From Nocardia sp. NBC_01327 (lineage in GTDB: Bacteria > Actinomycetota > Actinomycetes > Mycobacteriales > Mycobacteriaceae), in NCBI RefSeq assembly GCF_035958815.1, contig NZ_CP108383.1, positions 5,084,001 through 5,148,000 of the forward strand: a stretch of DNA of 64,000 nt, written 5' to 3'. The stretch's first letter is position 1, and the number at the start of each line of letters is the position of its first letter. The notes below the pieces were generated by a model. The model saw nothing but the letters and a program-made list of their open reading frames with translations, was not told where the DNA came from and did not search any database. A program made the translations under genes and the position numbers. Positions 41,075 through 49,300 of this stretch are shown piece after piece.

Positions 41075-42097
41075 TCAGTCCTCCGGGCCCAGTTCGACGA
41101 CGGTGCCCGGGTGGGCCAGGGAGGCGACGGTGATGTGGCCGCCCTTGGCCTGATCGATGATCTGGCCCTGCCAGGCGACCAGGCAGGAGGCGGCCTCGCT
41201 GTTGTAGGCGTGATCCAGGATCGGGGCCAGGGTCTTGGCGAAGTCGCCCTCCGCGGCGATGAGCTGGGCGCGGTAGGGGCCGTAGTAGGGGAGGATCGCC
41301 TGCAGCACAACGGCTTCCACGGCCTGCACATTGGCGATGATGGGATCGATCAGCGGCTGGTTCTGGGTGATCACCGGTGCGATCTCGGCCAGCACCGGCC
41401 CGGCCAGCTGCAGGATCGGCTGATAGACCGAACCGAGCGCGAACGCCTCCGAGGAGAACGGCCCGGCCAGCGGAGCCAGGCCGATCAGTGAGGCCAGCCC
41501 GCCCTGCTGCTTCGGCGCGGGCCAGCCCAGGGGGCAGGCGGGCTGGGATTCGACCGGCCGGGTGGCGAACGGATTGCCCGCCGCGAGCGGTACCGAACCA
41601 TCCTGTCCGGGAACCTGATTCAGCGGCACGGAGGCATTCGGCGCGGTACCTCCACCCAGCGGAACAGACGCATTCGGCGAGGTGGCTCCACCCAGTGGCA
41701 CGGAGGCATTCGGCGCAGTTCCCTGCCCGAGCGGCACGGAAGCGGCCGGAGCCCCACCCTGACCCAGTGGAACAGCGGCCCCCGGGACCTGATCGATCGG
41801 CGCCGCGGCATTCGGCGCCTGACCCAGGGGGACAGCGGCATTCGCGCCACCGGGTGCTACCGCTCCGGGAGCGGCACCACCCTCGGCGAGCGGTGCGGGC
41901 GCTACCTCCACCTTGTTCGAAGCCGCCGATGTTGTGGTGGTCGTCTGTTCCCTCGCGACCACGGTGGTCGTGGTGTGGTCATCGGCGCGCACCGTCAGGG
42001 TGGTGACCGCCGCGGCGCTGCCGACGACGGTCAGGGCGGCGATTGCGCGGATGGCCGCGACCACCGCCGGTCGGCGATTCTTTTCGGCGGAAGTCAT
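41075..42097 (-). CDS. Exported VPLG-repeat protein, last gene of envelope operon
   Basis: A 340-residue protein with an N-terminal hydrophobic segment (AAIRAIAALTVVGSAAAV, residues 14-31) acting as signal or anchor. A Thr-rich stretch (40-56) and a low-complexity region of about eight degenerate repeats follow (residues 86-172; unit like PNASVPLGGGTA). The C-terminal 160 residues are compact and helical (SSEAFALGSVYQPILQLAG; GPYRAQLIAAEGDFAKTLAP) with two cysteines (QPACPLGW; ASCLVAWQ). No family recognised. Its start overlaps the lipoprotein gene by four bases; GAGGAG is ten bases upstream. The repeat spacer may cross the cell wall, carrying the helical domain. Confidence 0.75.
   Translation of the reverse strand: MTSAEKNRRPAVVAAIRAIAALTVVGSAAAVTTLTVRADDHTTTTVVAREQTTTTTSAASNKVEVAPAPLAEGGAAPGAVAPGGANAAVPLGQAPNAAAPIDQVPGAAVPLGQGGAPAASVPLGQGTAPNASVPLGGATSPNASVPLGGGTAPNASVPLNQVPGQDGSVPLAAGNPFATRPVESQPACPLGWPAPKQQGGLASLIGLAPLAGPFSSEAFALGSVYQPILQLAGPVLAEIAPVITQNQPLIDPIIANVQAVEAVVLQAILPYYGPYRAQLIAAEGDFAKTLAPILDHAYNSEAASCLVAWQGQIIDQAKGGHITVASLAHPGTVVELGPED
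41582..41842 (-). repeat. Degenerate VPLG decapeptide repeat region
   Basis: About eight units of roughly 10-12 codons within the exported protein, with a recurrent core (A/S)VPL(G/N) after PNA. The two central units are nearly identical at DNA level (CCACCCAGCGGAAC and CCACCCAGTGGCAC on the plus strand), so length variation by slippage or unequal exchange is likely. Confidence 0.75.
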
Positions 42098-42924
42098 CGG
42101 CCGGTACTCCTCGGTGTTGTCGCGGGCGAGCCCGCGGCGTCGGGTTCGTAAACGCCTTCCAGATGCCAGACGCCGGTGAACCCGTTGAACGGACCCCCGA
42201 CGATGAGGCTGGTCCACTGCAGAGTGAAGGCGCGGGTCTTCGGGTCGTAGGTACCGGTGGCCGAAGGCCCCTGGGCGGCATCGGAACTCGGCCGGTCGAA
42301 CCAGCGCTGAGCGACCCAGTCCCAGGCCTTCTGCACCTGTTCGGCGCCGGCGACCTGCGCGCCCTGCTTCTCCGGCGGCTTGGGTGCGCCCTGATTGAAT
42401 TCCTGATCGTTCCAGGACGCGGCCCACGCGGACAGATCGGCGGTCAGCTTCCCGTCGGTGTCGGTCACGGTCGGCGGCGGCACGGCGCGCTGGGTCTGCG
42501 GATCGACCGCATTGGTGGAGGTGCCGAATTCCACGGCGAAGAACTTGGTCGGCTTGGTGATGGAGGCCGCCAGCGAATTACCCTGTGCGAAACTGGGATT
42601 GGGTTCGCTCTGATAGCCGCCGACACGCAGCCCGCCTGCGGTTCCCGGTTCCAGCAACGTGGTCGAGCCGCCCTGGGCAGGCGAGTCGCCATTGGGCATG
42701 TACGGCCCGTTCTCGGGTGTGCCGCCCGGCTGCACCATGCGGAACCAGGTACCGGTCACCGCGCTCCCGTTCGCCGTGCCGGCGGTGAAGCGCAGAAGTC
42801 CGACGAGCTGCTCCGGTCCGCTCGCGGACTTCGCGGAATCATCACTGCCGCAACCGGTTGCGAGAACCGCGGTAGCGGCGAGCAGGACCGCGAATGCGCG
42901 GCCGGTACGTCCGAAAATCCTCAC
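42094..42924 (-). CDS. Lipoprotein of envelope operon, paralogue of the first gene product
   Basis: A 276-residue lipoprotein: signal peptide FAVLLAATAVLATGC with Cys25 as the lipidated residue. The folded domain (about 40-265) is clearly related to the product of 43955-44974: both share VTG(T/S)(W/F)FRM near the start, a central FF/FYGV(E/D)F(G/A)T(S/A)TNA(V/T)DPQT segment, and VGGPFNGFTGVWHLEG at the end. The C-terminal tail is unstructured. No known family recognised. Start GTG 42924 overlaps the preceding stop (GTGA); the following gene overlaps by ATGA. It is expected at the outer face of the cytoplasmic membrane. Confidence 0.75.
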   Translation of the reverse strand: MRIFGRTGRAFAVLLAATAVLATGCGSDDSAKSASGPEQLVGLLRFTAGTANGSAVTGTWFRMVQPGGTPENGPYMPNGDSPAQGGSTTLLEPGTAGGLRVGGYQSEPNPSFAQGNSLAASITKPTKFFAVEFGTSTNAVDPQTQRAVPPPTVTDTDGKLTADLSAWAASWNDQEFNQGAPKPPEKQGAQVAGAEQVQKAWDWVAQRWFDRPSSDAAQGPSATGTYDPKTRAFTLQWTSLIVGGPFNGFTGVWHLEGVYEPDAAGSPATTPRSTGR

Positions 42925-43958
42925 TTCGAGGTACCTCCCTTGGAACCGCCGCGGCGAGAACCGATCAGTGCCGGTCGCAACCCCGCGGCGGCGACCGCCA
43001 GGGCGAGGGATCCGGGTATCACGAAGCCCCAGCCCAGACCGCGGAAAGCGGTGAGGCCGAGCGGCTTCGTCGAATCATTGAGTGCGACAACCGCATCGAA
43101 ATTGCCGACATTGTCGTTCAGCACGCCGACCAGCGCCGCGAAGCGAGCCGTCATCGGCTGCCAGCGTGCCTCCAGCGCCGTGATGCCGGTGCGATCGGCG
43201 TCCGGGCGGGCCGTCTTCAACGCGCTCACATAGCGACTGTTGAGCTCCCCGTCCGCGGCGACGATGGTGACGAAATAGCCCTGGACCGTGCGTACTTCGT
43301 CGTGCGTGAGTATCGGCCGGAAATCATTGATGAGCGGCTGTGCCGCCGGTGCGGCCTGGAACAGGCCACCGGTGAGGGGCACGGCCAGCAGCGCTAGTCC
43401 GGCCAAGGCCGCCGTTCCGTGCCAGAACACGCCGCGCTTACCGTTGCGCGCGGCGCGCAGCCCGAAGCCGCCCGCCGTGATCAACACCAGGCCGGGTAGC
43501 GCCAGCAGCCAGGGCAGGGCTCCGAAAGGGGCTGTGCTGGAAAGCTTCCGGTAGTTGTCCTGATTGGCGTCGATGCTGTCGACCATGCCGGTCAGATTGG
43601 CATTGATGCTCGGGTAGTCCTGGACGAACTTGTCGACGTAGTCGAACTTGCCCGGCTGCCCGCCGTTCGCCTGAATCGCGAGGACGTTCGTGCGCGCCTC
43701 GTCGAGCACGTGCAGATCGTCCCGATAGTCCTGAATGCTCTTCGAGGCGATGTAGGGATGGAAGGCGTCGATCATGGCCTCGCCCTTGATCGCCCGGGGG
43801 AGCATGCCGGTGATCAGGGGCGCGGCCACCAGCAGCACGCCCAGCACGATCACTGCGACGAACGGCCAGCGGGCCGCCACCCGCTCGGGGGCGCGTTCGA
43901 TGGTGGAGACGAATTCGCTGTACGCGGGAAGTGCGGACGAGGGCGGTGCGGAGGTCAT
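42921..43958 (-). CDS. Four-helix membrane protein with internal duplication
   Basis: A 345-residue membrane protein. Hydrophobic helices lie at about 34-54 (FVAVIVLGVLLVAAPLITGM), 148-168 (LPWLLALPGLVLITAGGFGL), 180-200 (GTAALAGLALLAVPLTGGLF) and 308-330 (GWGFVIPGSLALAVAAAGL). Two extracytoplasmic helical regions, 55-145 and 200-300, look like copies of each other: each starts with a motif like (M/L)I(D/N)(A/D)F(H/R)PI and ends with a D/N-N-(Q/V) segment before the next helix. The protein is thus a tandem duplication of helix-ectodomain-helix. No family recognised. It is coupled on both sides by four-base overlaps. Confidence 0.75.
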   Translation of the reverse strand: MTSAPPSSALPAYSEFVSTIERAPERVAARWPFVAVIVLGVLLVAAPLITGMLPRAIKGEAMIDAFHPYIASKSIQDYRDDLHVLDEARTNVLAIQANGGQPGKFDYVDKFVQDYPSINANLTGMVDSIDANQDNYRKLSSTAPFGALPWLLALPGLVLITAGGFGLRAARNGKRGVFWHGTAALAGLALLAVPLTGGLFQAAPAAQPLINDFRPILTHDEVRTVQGYFVTIVAADGELNSRYVSALKTARPDADRTGITALEARWQPMTARFAALVGVLNDNVGNFDAVVALNDSTKPLGLTAFRGLGWGFVIPGSLALAVAAAGLRPALIGSRRGGSKGGTSK

Positions 43959-44974
43959 CGCCGGATCCGGATCCTGGCGAGGCGTCCGGCGCTGAAGAAC
44001 GCGGCGGTACCGACCACGGCGGCGACGAACAGCACCGGTATCAGCCACGAATTGCGCTGATTGCGTGGGATTTCCACGCTCTGGGCCACAGGGGCCGGAT
44101 CGGCCTGCGCAGTCCGGGGGCTGGCAGCGGGATTTGCGGCTGCCGACGCGGGTGCGGCATTGATGGGCGCGGGTGCCGCAGCGGCCGGAGCCGGCGCGGC
44201 GGCGACCGGCGGCTGCGCCGGAACGGCGGCCTGTACCGGCGCCGCCGCCTGCGGCGCGGCCGGTGCGATCGGGGCCGCGGCAGGCGCGGCCTGCAGCCCG
44301 CCACCGCGATACTGCCCCGCCAGATGCCACAACCCGGTGAAGTTGTTGAACGGCCCGCCGACGATCTGACTGGTCCATTCGATGACGAAATTGCCTGCCC
44401 CGTCGATGCTTCCGGTGATCGGGCTGGTCTTGCCCGGCAGACCGCCGCCGGGCTTCGGGGAGCCCTGGTTGAAGAGCTGGTTGTTCCAGGTGACGCCGAG
44501 GCTGCTCAAATCACCCGACAGGTGCCCGCCATCGCTGTAGATCTGCGGCAGGCCCGCGCCCGTGCCGGTCTGCGGATCGGTCGCATTGGTGGCTGTCGCG
44601 AAGTCCACGCCGTAGAACCGCACCGGTGTGGTGACGCGTCCGGAGACCGCATTGCCCGCTCCGTCGAATGCCGCCGCCGGTTGCGGCTGATAACTGCCGC
44701 TGACCAGTCCGCCGTCACTGCCCGCGGACAGTGGAGTCACCGTTTGATCGCTGCACCGCGAATCGCTGTTCTGCAGGTACGGCCCGTTCGCATCGCCGGT
44801 GGGCAGGATCATCCGGAAGAAGCTCCCGGTGACCACCCCGTTCGCGCACACCCCCGAGGAGAGCGCGAACAGCCCGTTGAGCGGCGCGGGTTCCGCATGC
44901 GCGACCGGCGCGGCCAGGGCGGCGAGCCCGAGCGCGGCCAGGCCCGCAGCAAACCGATACGAATTCCGTGCCAT
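43955..44974 (-). CDS. Exported Pro/Ala-linker protein with C-terminal membrane anchor
   Basis: A 339-residue protein. Signal peptide FAAGLAALGLAALAAPVAHA (cleavage near residue 27), a folded domain (about 30-225) related to the lipoprotein at 42094-42924, a Pro/Ala linker of about 75 residues, and a single C-terminal helix (WLIPVLFVAAVVGTAAFF) followed by basic residues (ARIRIRR). There is no LPXTG, so it is membrane- rather than sortase-anchored. Three cysteines occur, two near the domain start (GVCANG; DSRCSDQ). GAGGGA precedes ATG 44974. First gene of the four-gene operon; it is divergent from the berberine-bridge oxidase. Confidence 0.78.
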   Translation of the reverse strand: MARNSYRFAAGLAALGLAALAAPVAHAEPAPLNGLFALSSGVCANGVVTGSFFRMILPTGDANGPYLQNSDSRCSDQTVTPLSAGSDGGLVSGSYQPQPAAAFDGAGNAVSGRVTTPVRFYGVDFATATNATDPQTGTGAGLPQIYSDGGHLSGDLSSLGVTWNNQLFNQGSPKPGGGLPGKTSPITGSIDGAGNFVIEWTSQIVGGPFNNFTGLWHLAGQYRGGGLQAAPAAAPIAPAAPQAAAPVQAAVPAQPPVAAAPAPAAAAPAPINAAPASAAANPAASPRTAQADPAPVAQSVEIPRNQRNSWLIPVLFVAAVVGTAAFFSAGRLARIRIRR

Positions 44975-45244
44975 AACTTGTCCCTCGATTGATTCGGTGC
45001 TGATGTACTCCAAGTGTTCGGACAGCACACACATAGCAACTCGAGTCGGCGGAAAAGTAACCCGTTGAAGTCACGGTGAACGGAATCCGGTAAACCCCTG
45101 TTAATTGGCTGTGAGAAGGGTGTGCGGCCCGATCGCGGGGCGACCATTGGTGAGTACGAGATCCGTTGTGGTCGTGCGTCAGCGGCCTGACGGAACGACC
45201 GATCTTGTACTGCACCAACCAGTAACGTGGGGAGGTCGTACCAG

Positions 45245-46729
45245 ATGAGGGATAGGAGCCGAGCGATAGATACCACCGATATCGCCATTTCACGCAGCAT
45301 GTTTCTGCGGGGAGCACTCGGGATCGCAGTGGCTGGTTGGGCATCTGCCAGCGAGTTGCCTGCGCATGCCGACCCTTCACCGTCCTCGGCCGAGTTGGCC
45401 GCCGCGGCGGATTGGGATGAGTTGCAGAACCACATCGAGGGCCGCGTGGTGCGCGCCGACGATGCGGATTATGGGATGGCCAAGCAGATCTTCAACACGC
45501 GGTTCGACGATGAGACGCCGTCCGCTGTTGTGCAGGTGTCGACCGCCGAGGATGTCGCGACGGCGGTTTCGTTCGCAGCGCAGAACAAGTTGCGCCTGGC
45601 GGCCCGGTCCGGCGGGCATTCGTACGCGGGGGTGTCGTCCGCGACGGGGGTGATGATCGTTGATCTGCGTGGTCTTACGGGTGTCAGTTATCAGGACGGG
45701 ACCGCGGTGGTGGCGCCCGCTCTGACATTGAGTGATGTGTATCAGGAGCTGGATCAGTACGGGCAGACCATTCCGGCCGGGATGTGCCCGTCGGTCGGCA
45801 TTGCCGGACTCGCGCTCGGCGGCGGGCTGGGCTTCGAATCACGGCGCTACGGCATGACCTGCGACCGGCTCAGCGCCGCGACGCTGGTACTGCCCGACGG
45901 CACGGTCACGGAGGTGTCGGCGACGTCGCGACCGGATTTGTTCTGGGCGCTGCGCGGTGGCGGTCACTTCCTCGGCATCGTGACGTCGTTCACCTTCAAC
46001 ACCTGCGAGGCGACGTCGAAAGATGTTGTGGCGCTGACGTTCCCCGGTGAGCGGGCGGCGGATGCCATTGCAGGCTGGGCGGAATGGGTGCGTGGCGCCG
46101 ACCACGAGCAATGGGCCGATATCAGTGTGGACGCCGACGGTCACGGCGGGTTGCGCTGCTGGGTGCAGCTGGTGTGTCCCGCGGGTTCCGGCGCTCTCGC
46201 CGGTGCGGCGCTGGCGAGCGCGATGCGGATGTTGCCGCTGTCGGTGGAAGCTCGCACGCTCTCGCATATGGAGGCGGTGACCTATCTCGCCGGCGGCAGC
46301 AATACCGAACCGCGCGCGAGCTTCAACAACGGTTCCGACATCGTCAAAGAGCTGTCCTCCGACGTGATCGCGACGATCATCGAGGCGATCACCATGTTCT
46401 CCCGGGACGGCAATACCGGGTGGGTGCAGATCAATACCCTCGACGGTGCGATACGCGACACCACACCCGCCGATGCCGCGTTCCCGTGGCGCAATCACGC
46501 CGCGATGGTGGAGTGGGGCTGCTACGAACCGACCCCGACGGACATAGCACGAGCCTGGGTTCTCGAAGCCCATCAGCTCATCAAATCCGCCACCTCGGGC
46601 GCCTATGTCAACTACCTCGAGCCCGGGGATCCGGTCGACCGCTATTTCGGAGACAACTTCACCCGGCTCGATGCGATCCGCACCAAACTCGACCCCAACA
46701 ACCGGATCTACACGGCGCTCGTCAACTGA
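45245..46729 (+). CDS. Berberine-bridge-type bicovalent FAD oxidase, exported
   Basis: A 494-residue FAD oxidase. The FAD-binding PCMH domain has both covalent attachment residues: H125 in ARSGGHSYAG and C181 in PAGMCPSVGIAGLALGGGLG. A BBE motif ends the protein (VNYLEPGDPVDRYFGDNFTR, then DPNNRIY). The N terminus resembles a Tat signal (SRSMFLRGALGIAVAG), but the second arginine is replaced by Ser, so the route is uncertain. It probably oxidises a sugar or alcohol to a lactone or ketone with O2. GGGGAGG precedes ATG 45245. A MarR gene follows, probably its regulator. Confidence 0.88.
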   Translation: MRDRSRAIDTTDIAISRSMFLRGALGIAVAGWASASELPAHADPSPSSAELAAAADWDELQNHIEGRVVRADDADYGMAKQIFNTRFDDETPSAVVQVSTAEDVATAVSFAAQNKLRLAARSGGHSYAGVSSATGVMIVDLRGLTGVSYQDGTAVVAPALTLSDVYQELDQYGQTIPAGMCPSVGIAGLALGGGLGFESRRYGMTCDRLSAATLVLPDGTVTEVSATSRPDLFWALRGGGHFLGIVTSFTFNTCEATSKDVVALTFPGERAADAIAGWAEWVRGADHEQWADISVDADGHGGLRCWVQLVCPAGSGALAGAALASAMRMLPLSVEARTLSHMEAVTYLAGGSNTEPRASFNNGSDIVKELSSDVIATIIEAITMFSRDGNTGWVQINTLDGAIRDTTPADAAFPWRNHAAMVEWGCYEPTPTDIARAWVLEAHQLIKSATSGAYVNYLEPGDPVDRYFGDNFTRLDAIRTKLDPNNRIYTALVN

Positions 46730-46803
46730 CCTGCGGCCGACCGGTTTTCGAGCGGGCAACGGCATCTACGGGATTGCCGTTGCCTGCTCGGGGGATTAAG
46801 GTA

Positions 46804-46822
46804 GTCATTCATAATGAATGAC
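46804..46822. promoter_or_regulatory. Candidate MarR operator overlapping the marR start
   Basis: GTCATTCA-TAA-TGAATGAC, perfect eight-base arms. The marR ATG (46814) lies at its centre. Binding by the gene product would stop its own transcription or translation initiation. Confidence 0.7.
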
Positions 46823-47377
46823 GTACATAAATTTCCGGAGCGAACCGCAAGCGATGCGGACGGTCTGCTGTACGACCCCGGCGTCCGGAAATCCATGGCA
46901 ATGCTGGCCACGGACAGCGAGATCGGTGCGCTGGAAGCGGCTGCGGCACTGCGTTCGGCCTGGCAGGCCGTCGATCGCCTGCGCACCAAAGGCGCCGGCG
47001 GTCGCGGGCTCAGTACCGGGGCATTGGATGTGCTGGGTCGACTGAAGGTCTCCGACCATGATTTGAGCATCGGAGATCTGGCGCGCGCCTGCGGGGTGAG
47101 TTCCCGCAATGTCACCGGACTGGTCGACACCCTCGCCGGAAACGGTCTGGCCGAGCGTGTTCCGGACCCGCGCGATCGTCGTACGGTGCGCGTCAAGATC
47201 ACCGCGGCCGGACACGAGTGGCTGGAGTCCTTCCGCCGGCCGACCGACCGGGCGATGTCGGCGATCTTCGCCGGATTCGCGCCGGAGGAACTCGCGCAGC
47301 TGCGGCACCTGTGTCTGCGGGTCGTCGACAACCAGCGCGCAATCGAGCAGTACCTCAATGGAACTCCGCCGCCGTAG
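46814..47377 (+). CDS. MarR-family regulator
   Basis: A 187-residue winged-helix regulator. DNA-binding core: IGDLARACGVSSRNVTGLVD, followed by the wing ERVPDPRDRRTVRVKITAAG. The N-terminal 30 residues are an extension. Its start codon lies in a perfect palindrome, so autorepression is likely, and no ribosome site precedes it, suggesting a leaderless message. It is followed at 47399 by a SnoaL-like gene on the same strand, and both may belong to the oxidase regulon upstream. Confidence 0.85.
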   Translation: MNDVHKFPERTASDADGLLYDPGVRKSMAMLATDSEIGALEAAAALRSAWQAVDRLRTKGAGGRGLSTGALDVLGRLKVSDHDLSIGDLARACGVSSRNVTGLVDTLAGNGLAERVPDPRDRRTVRVKITAAGHEWLESFRRPTDRAMSAIFAGFAPEELAQLRHLCLRVVDNQRAIEQYLNGTPPP

Positions 47378-47398
47378 ACCGGATTCTCGGGAGACACG

Positions 47399-47803
47399 AT
47401 GCCCACCATCGCACCGACCCAGCAGGCCGTCGAGGCCTACCATTCGGCCCGCTTCCGCGGCGATATTCCGGCCGCCGCCGAACAACTCGCCCCGGAGTTC
47501 TCCTTCCGCAGCCCGTTCATCGAATCCGACAGCCCGACAGGTCATCTCGCGGGCATCGAACAGCTCGTCCAGATCATCGACCGCATCGACATGATCAGCA
47601 CGCTGTACGGCGACTCCGATGCCGTGCTGATCTACGATCTGCACACCAACTCACCGGTGGGAATTCAGCGCACCGCCGAGCACTTCCGCCTGCACGACGG
47701 CCGCATCATCGCGATCACCCTCATCTTCGATTCGGCGCCCTGGCAGGCGATTATGGCCGCCCCGGATCAGGCCGCGATCATTCGCAGTTCCGCCAGGGCG
47801 TAG
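47399..47803 (+). CDS. SnoaL-like (NTF2-fold) protein
   Basis: A 134-residue NTF2-fold protein: TQQAVEAYHSARFRGDIPAA for the first helices, LAPEFSFRSPFIESDSPTGH, and EHFRLHDGRIIAITLIFDS for the sheet. The family contains isomerases, hydrolases and non-catalytic lids. GGGAGA precedes ATG 47399, and the gene follows marR by 21 bases. Its last 37 bases overlap the end of the convergent P450 gene. Confidence 0.75.
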   Translation: MPTIAPTQQAVEAYHSARFRGDIPAAAEQLAPEFSFRSPFIESDSPTGHLAGIEQLVQIIDRIDMISTLYGDSDAVLIYDLHTNSPVGIQRTAEHFRLHDGRIIAITLIFDSAPWQAIMAAPDQAAIIRSSARA

Positions 47804-48930
47804 GTCAGCCAGCTCGGGCGCAGCTGGTAGTCCGTTCGCGGTCCGATCACGCTCAGGTGCGAATAGCGTTGCAGGACAGCGCGTGCGGCGTGCTGGGCCT
47901 GCATTTCGGCGAGCTTCGCGCCGAGGCAGTAGTGGCGGCCGTACCCGAACACCAGATCGGCCTTGCCCGCTCCGGCGGGGTCCAGGTGCCCCGAGCGCAG
48001 GGAAAGAAACACCGTATGCCCGCGGGGGATGGTCACGCCATTGACCTCGAGGTCGGCGGTGGGGAAGCGGCGCAGCGCATAGTTCATCGGCGAACCCTCG
48101 TGGATCAGCTGCCGGATCAGCTTGGCGAATTCGGCAGGCCGGTCGAGGATTTCGCGCGCGTGCGCCTGGTGATTGCGGACGAGTTCGTCGAGCGCGAACG
48201 CGGTCACGCTGACGGTGTTCTCGAATCCGCCGACAATGGTGATGAACGCGAGACTCATGAGCTCGTTCTCGGTCAGCCTGTCCTGACCGTCGCGGGCGGC
48301 GATCCAGGCCGACAGCAGATCGTCGCCGGGCGCACGGCGTTTATCGGCGATGACACCGGAGATCAGCCCCAGGAGTGTGGTCATCGACTTGCGGGTGTCC
48401 TCGCCGCCGGGGGAGGTGTCGACGCGCAGCAGCAGTGCGGACGCCTCTCGGAACGCCGCCAGTTGTGCACGCGGCAAACCCAGCAGCGTCCCGATCACCC
48501 GCGCGGGCAGCGGTTCACACAGCTGGTCCATGAAGTCGATGTCGCCATCGGCCGGCAGCGCGGTGACCAATTCGGAAACGGCTGCCGCCACCATCTTTTC
48601 CTGCGCGGAATGATTGCGCGGCCCGAACGCCTCCGCGGCAAGCTTGCGAATCCGCCGATGCTCCTCGCCGTCCATATTCAGCAGATTGGCGTCCAGCGCC
48701 GGTGGCAGCTTGTTCCCGAGAAACCCGGTGGTGCTGTCCGACTTCGCCGCTGACATGCGCGGGTCCGCAAGCAGTCGAGTCACCGCGTCATACCCGGTCA
48801 CCACCCACACCGGCGACCCGTCCGGCAATTCCGCCCGGTGCACTCCGCCTCCGCGAGTCCGAAGATCCTCATGCAGCTCATCAACGGCATGGATCCCAGC
48901 CTGAAACGGACAACTCCCCAGCGATGTCAT
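47767..48930 (-). CDS. Cytochrome P450 lacking the ExxR motif
   Basis: A 387-residue P450. The heme loop FGYGRHYCLGAKLAEMQ with C335 is canonical, and the I-helix reads ITIVGGFENTVSVT. In the K-helix the universally expected ExxR is replaced: the segment LIRQLIHEGSPMNYALRR has Q274 and H277 where E and R belong. The meander before the heme loop is also about 20 residues shorter than usual (LRSGHLDPAGAGKADLVFG). Such loss is known in CYP157-type proteins of Streptomyces. It may bind heme weakly, or be a non-catalytic paralogue. ATG 48930 is chosen; upstream ATGs are weak. It overlaps the convergent SnoaL gene. Confidence 0.82.
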   Translation of the reverse strand: MTSLGSCPFQAGIHAVDELHEDLRTRGGGVHRAELPDGSPVWVVTGYDAVTRLLADPRMSAAKSDSTTGFLGNKLPPALDANLLNMDGEEHRRIRKLAAEAFGPRNHSAQEKMVAAAVSELVTALPADGDIDFMDQLCEPLPARVIGTLLGLPRAQLAAFREASALLLRVDTSPGGEDTRKSMTTLLGLISGVIADKRRAPGDDLLSAWIAARDGQDRLTENELMSLAFITIVGGFENTVSVTAFALDELVRNHQAHAREILDRPAEFAKLIRQLIHEGSPMNYALRRFPTADLEVNGVTIPRGHTVFLSLRSGHLDPAGAGKADLVFGYGRHYCLGAKLAEMQAQHAARAVLQRYSHLSVIGPRTDYQLRPSWLTYALAELRMIAA

Positions 48931-49300
48931 GCTCGCCAGTCTGCCAACTCCAGAATCCCTTCGCCGCGCAGCCATCAATCAGCTTGTACCGCACTGCATT
49001 TCGATCGCCTGGGAAGCCCCGCATTCCGCAGCGATGGCAACGGGAGAGACCTGGACCCTGACGCTGCGTCGGGGTTGCAACCTTGCTCCATGACGAAGAA
49101 CATCGCCGCCGGCCTCCTGGAACTCTGCGATCGCCGCACGCATTCGCGCATCAGCTGGGCATCGAATCGTCGATACGCTCGCTCATCATGCCGAGCGGCG
49201 TCGAACCGCCATGCCCGACAGCTGACCTTTCGCGCCAGACTTCTGGCCTCGGGCGGATAGCGGGTTGACAGTTAGTGACCGATCGGTTGCAATGTTTGGT
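48931..49300. other. 370-base region without a recognisable gene
   Basis: Frames on the plus strand (48838-49260) give no recognisable product and no ribosome site. The only clear signal is the promoter at 49265-49293. A stretch near 49090-49200 could be decayed coding sequence (ELCDRRTHSRISW), but nothing supports a family. Confidence 0.4.
49265..49293 (+). promoter_or_regulatory. TTGACA / TGCAAT promoter for the amidohydrolase
   Basis: TTGACA (49265-49270), 17 bases, TGCAAT (49288-49293). A transcript would begin at about 49300, coinciding with GTG 49301. This predicts a leaderless mRNA and rules against the ATG at 49292. Confidence 0.55.

Noticed and set aside
47218..48753. Plus-strand frame of 511 codons
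   Set aside because: Runs across the SnoaL gene and antisense to the P450; both are supported by motifs.
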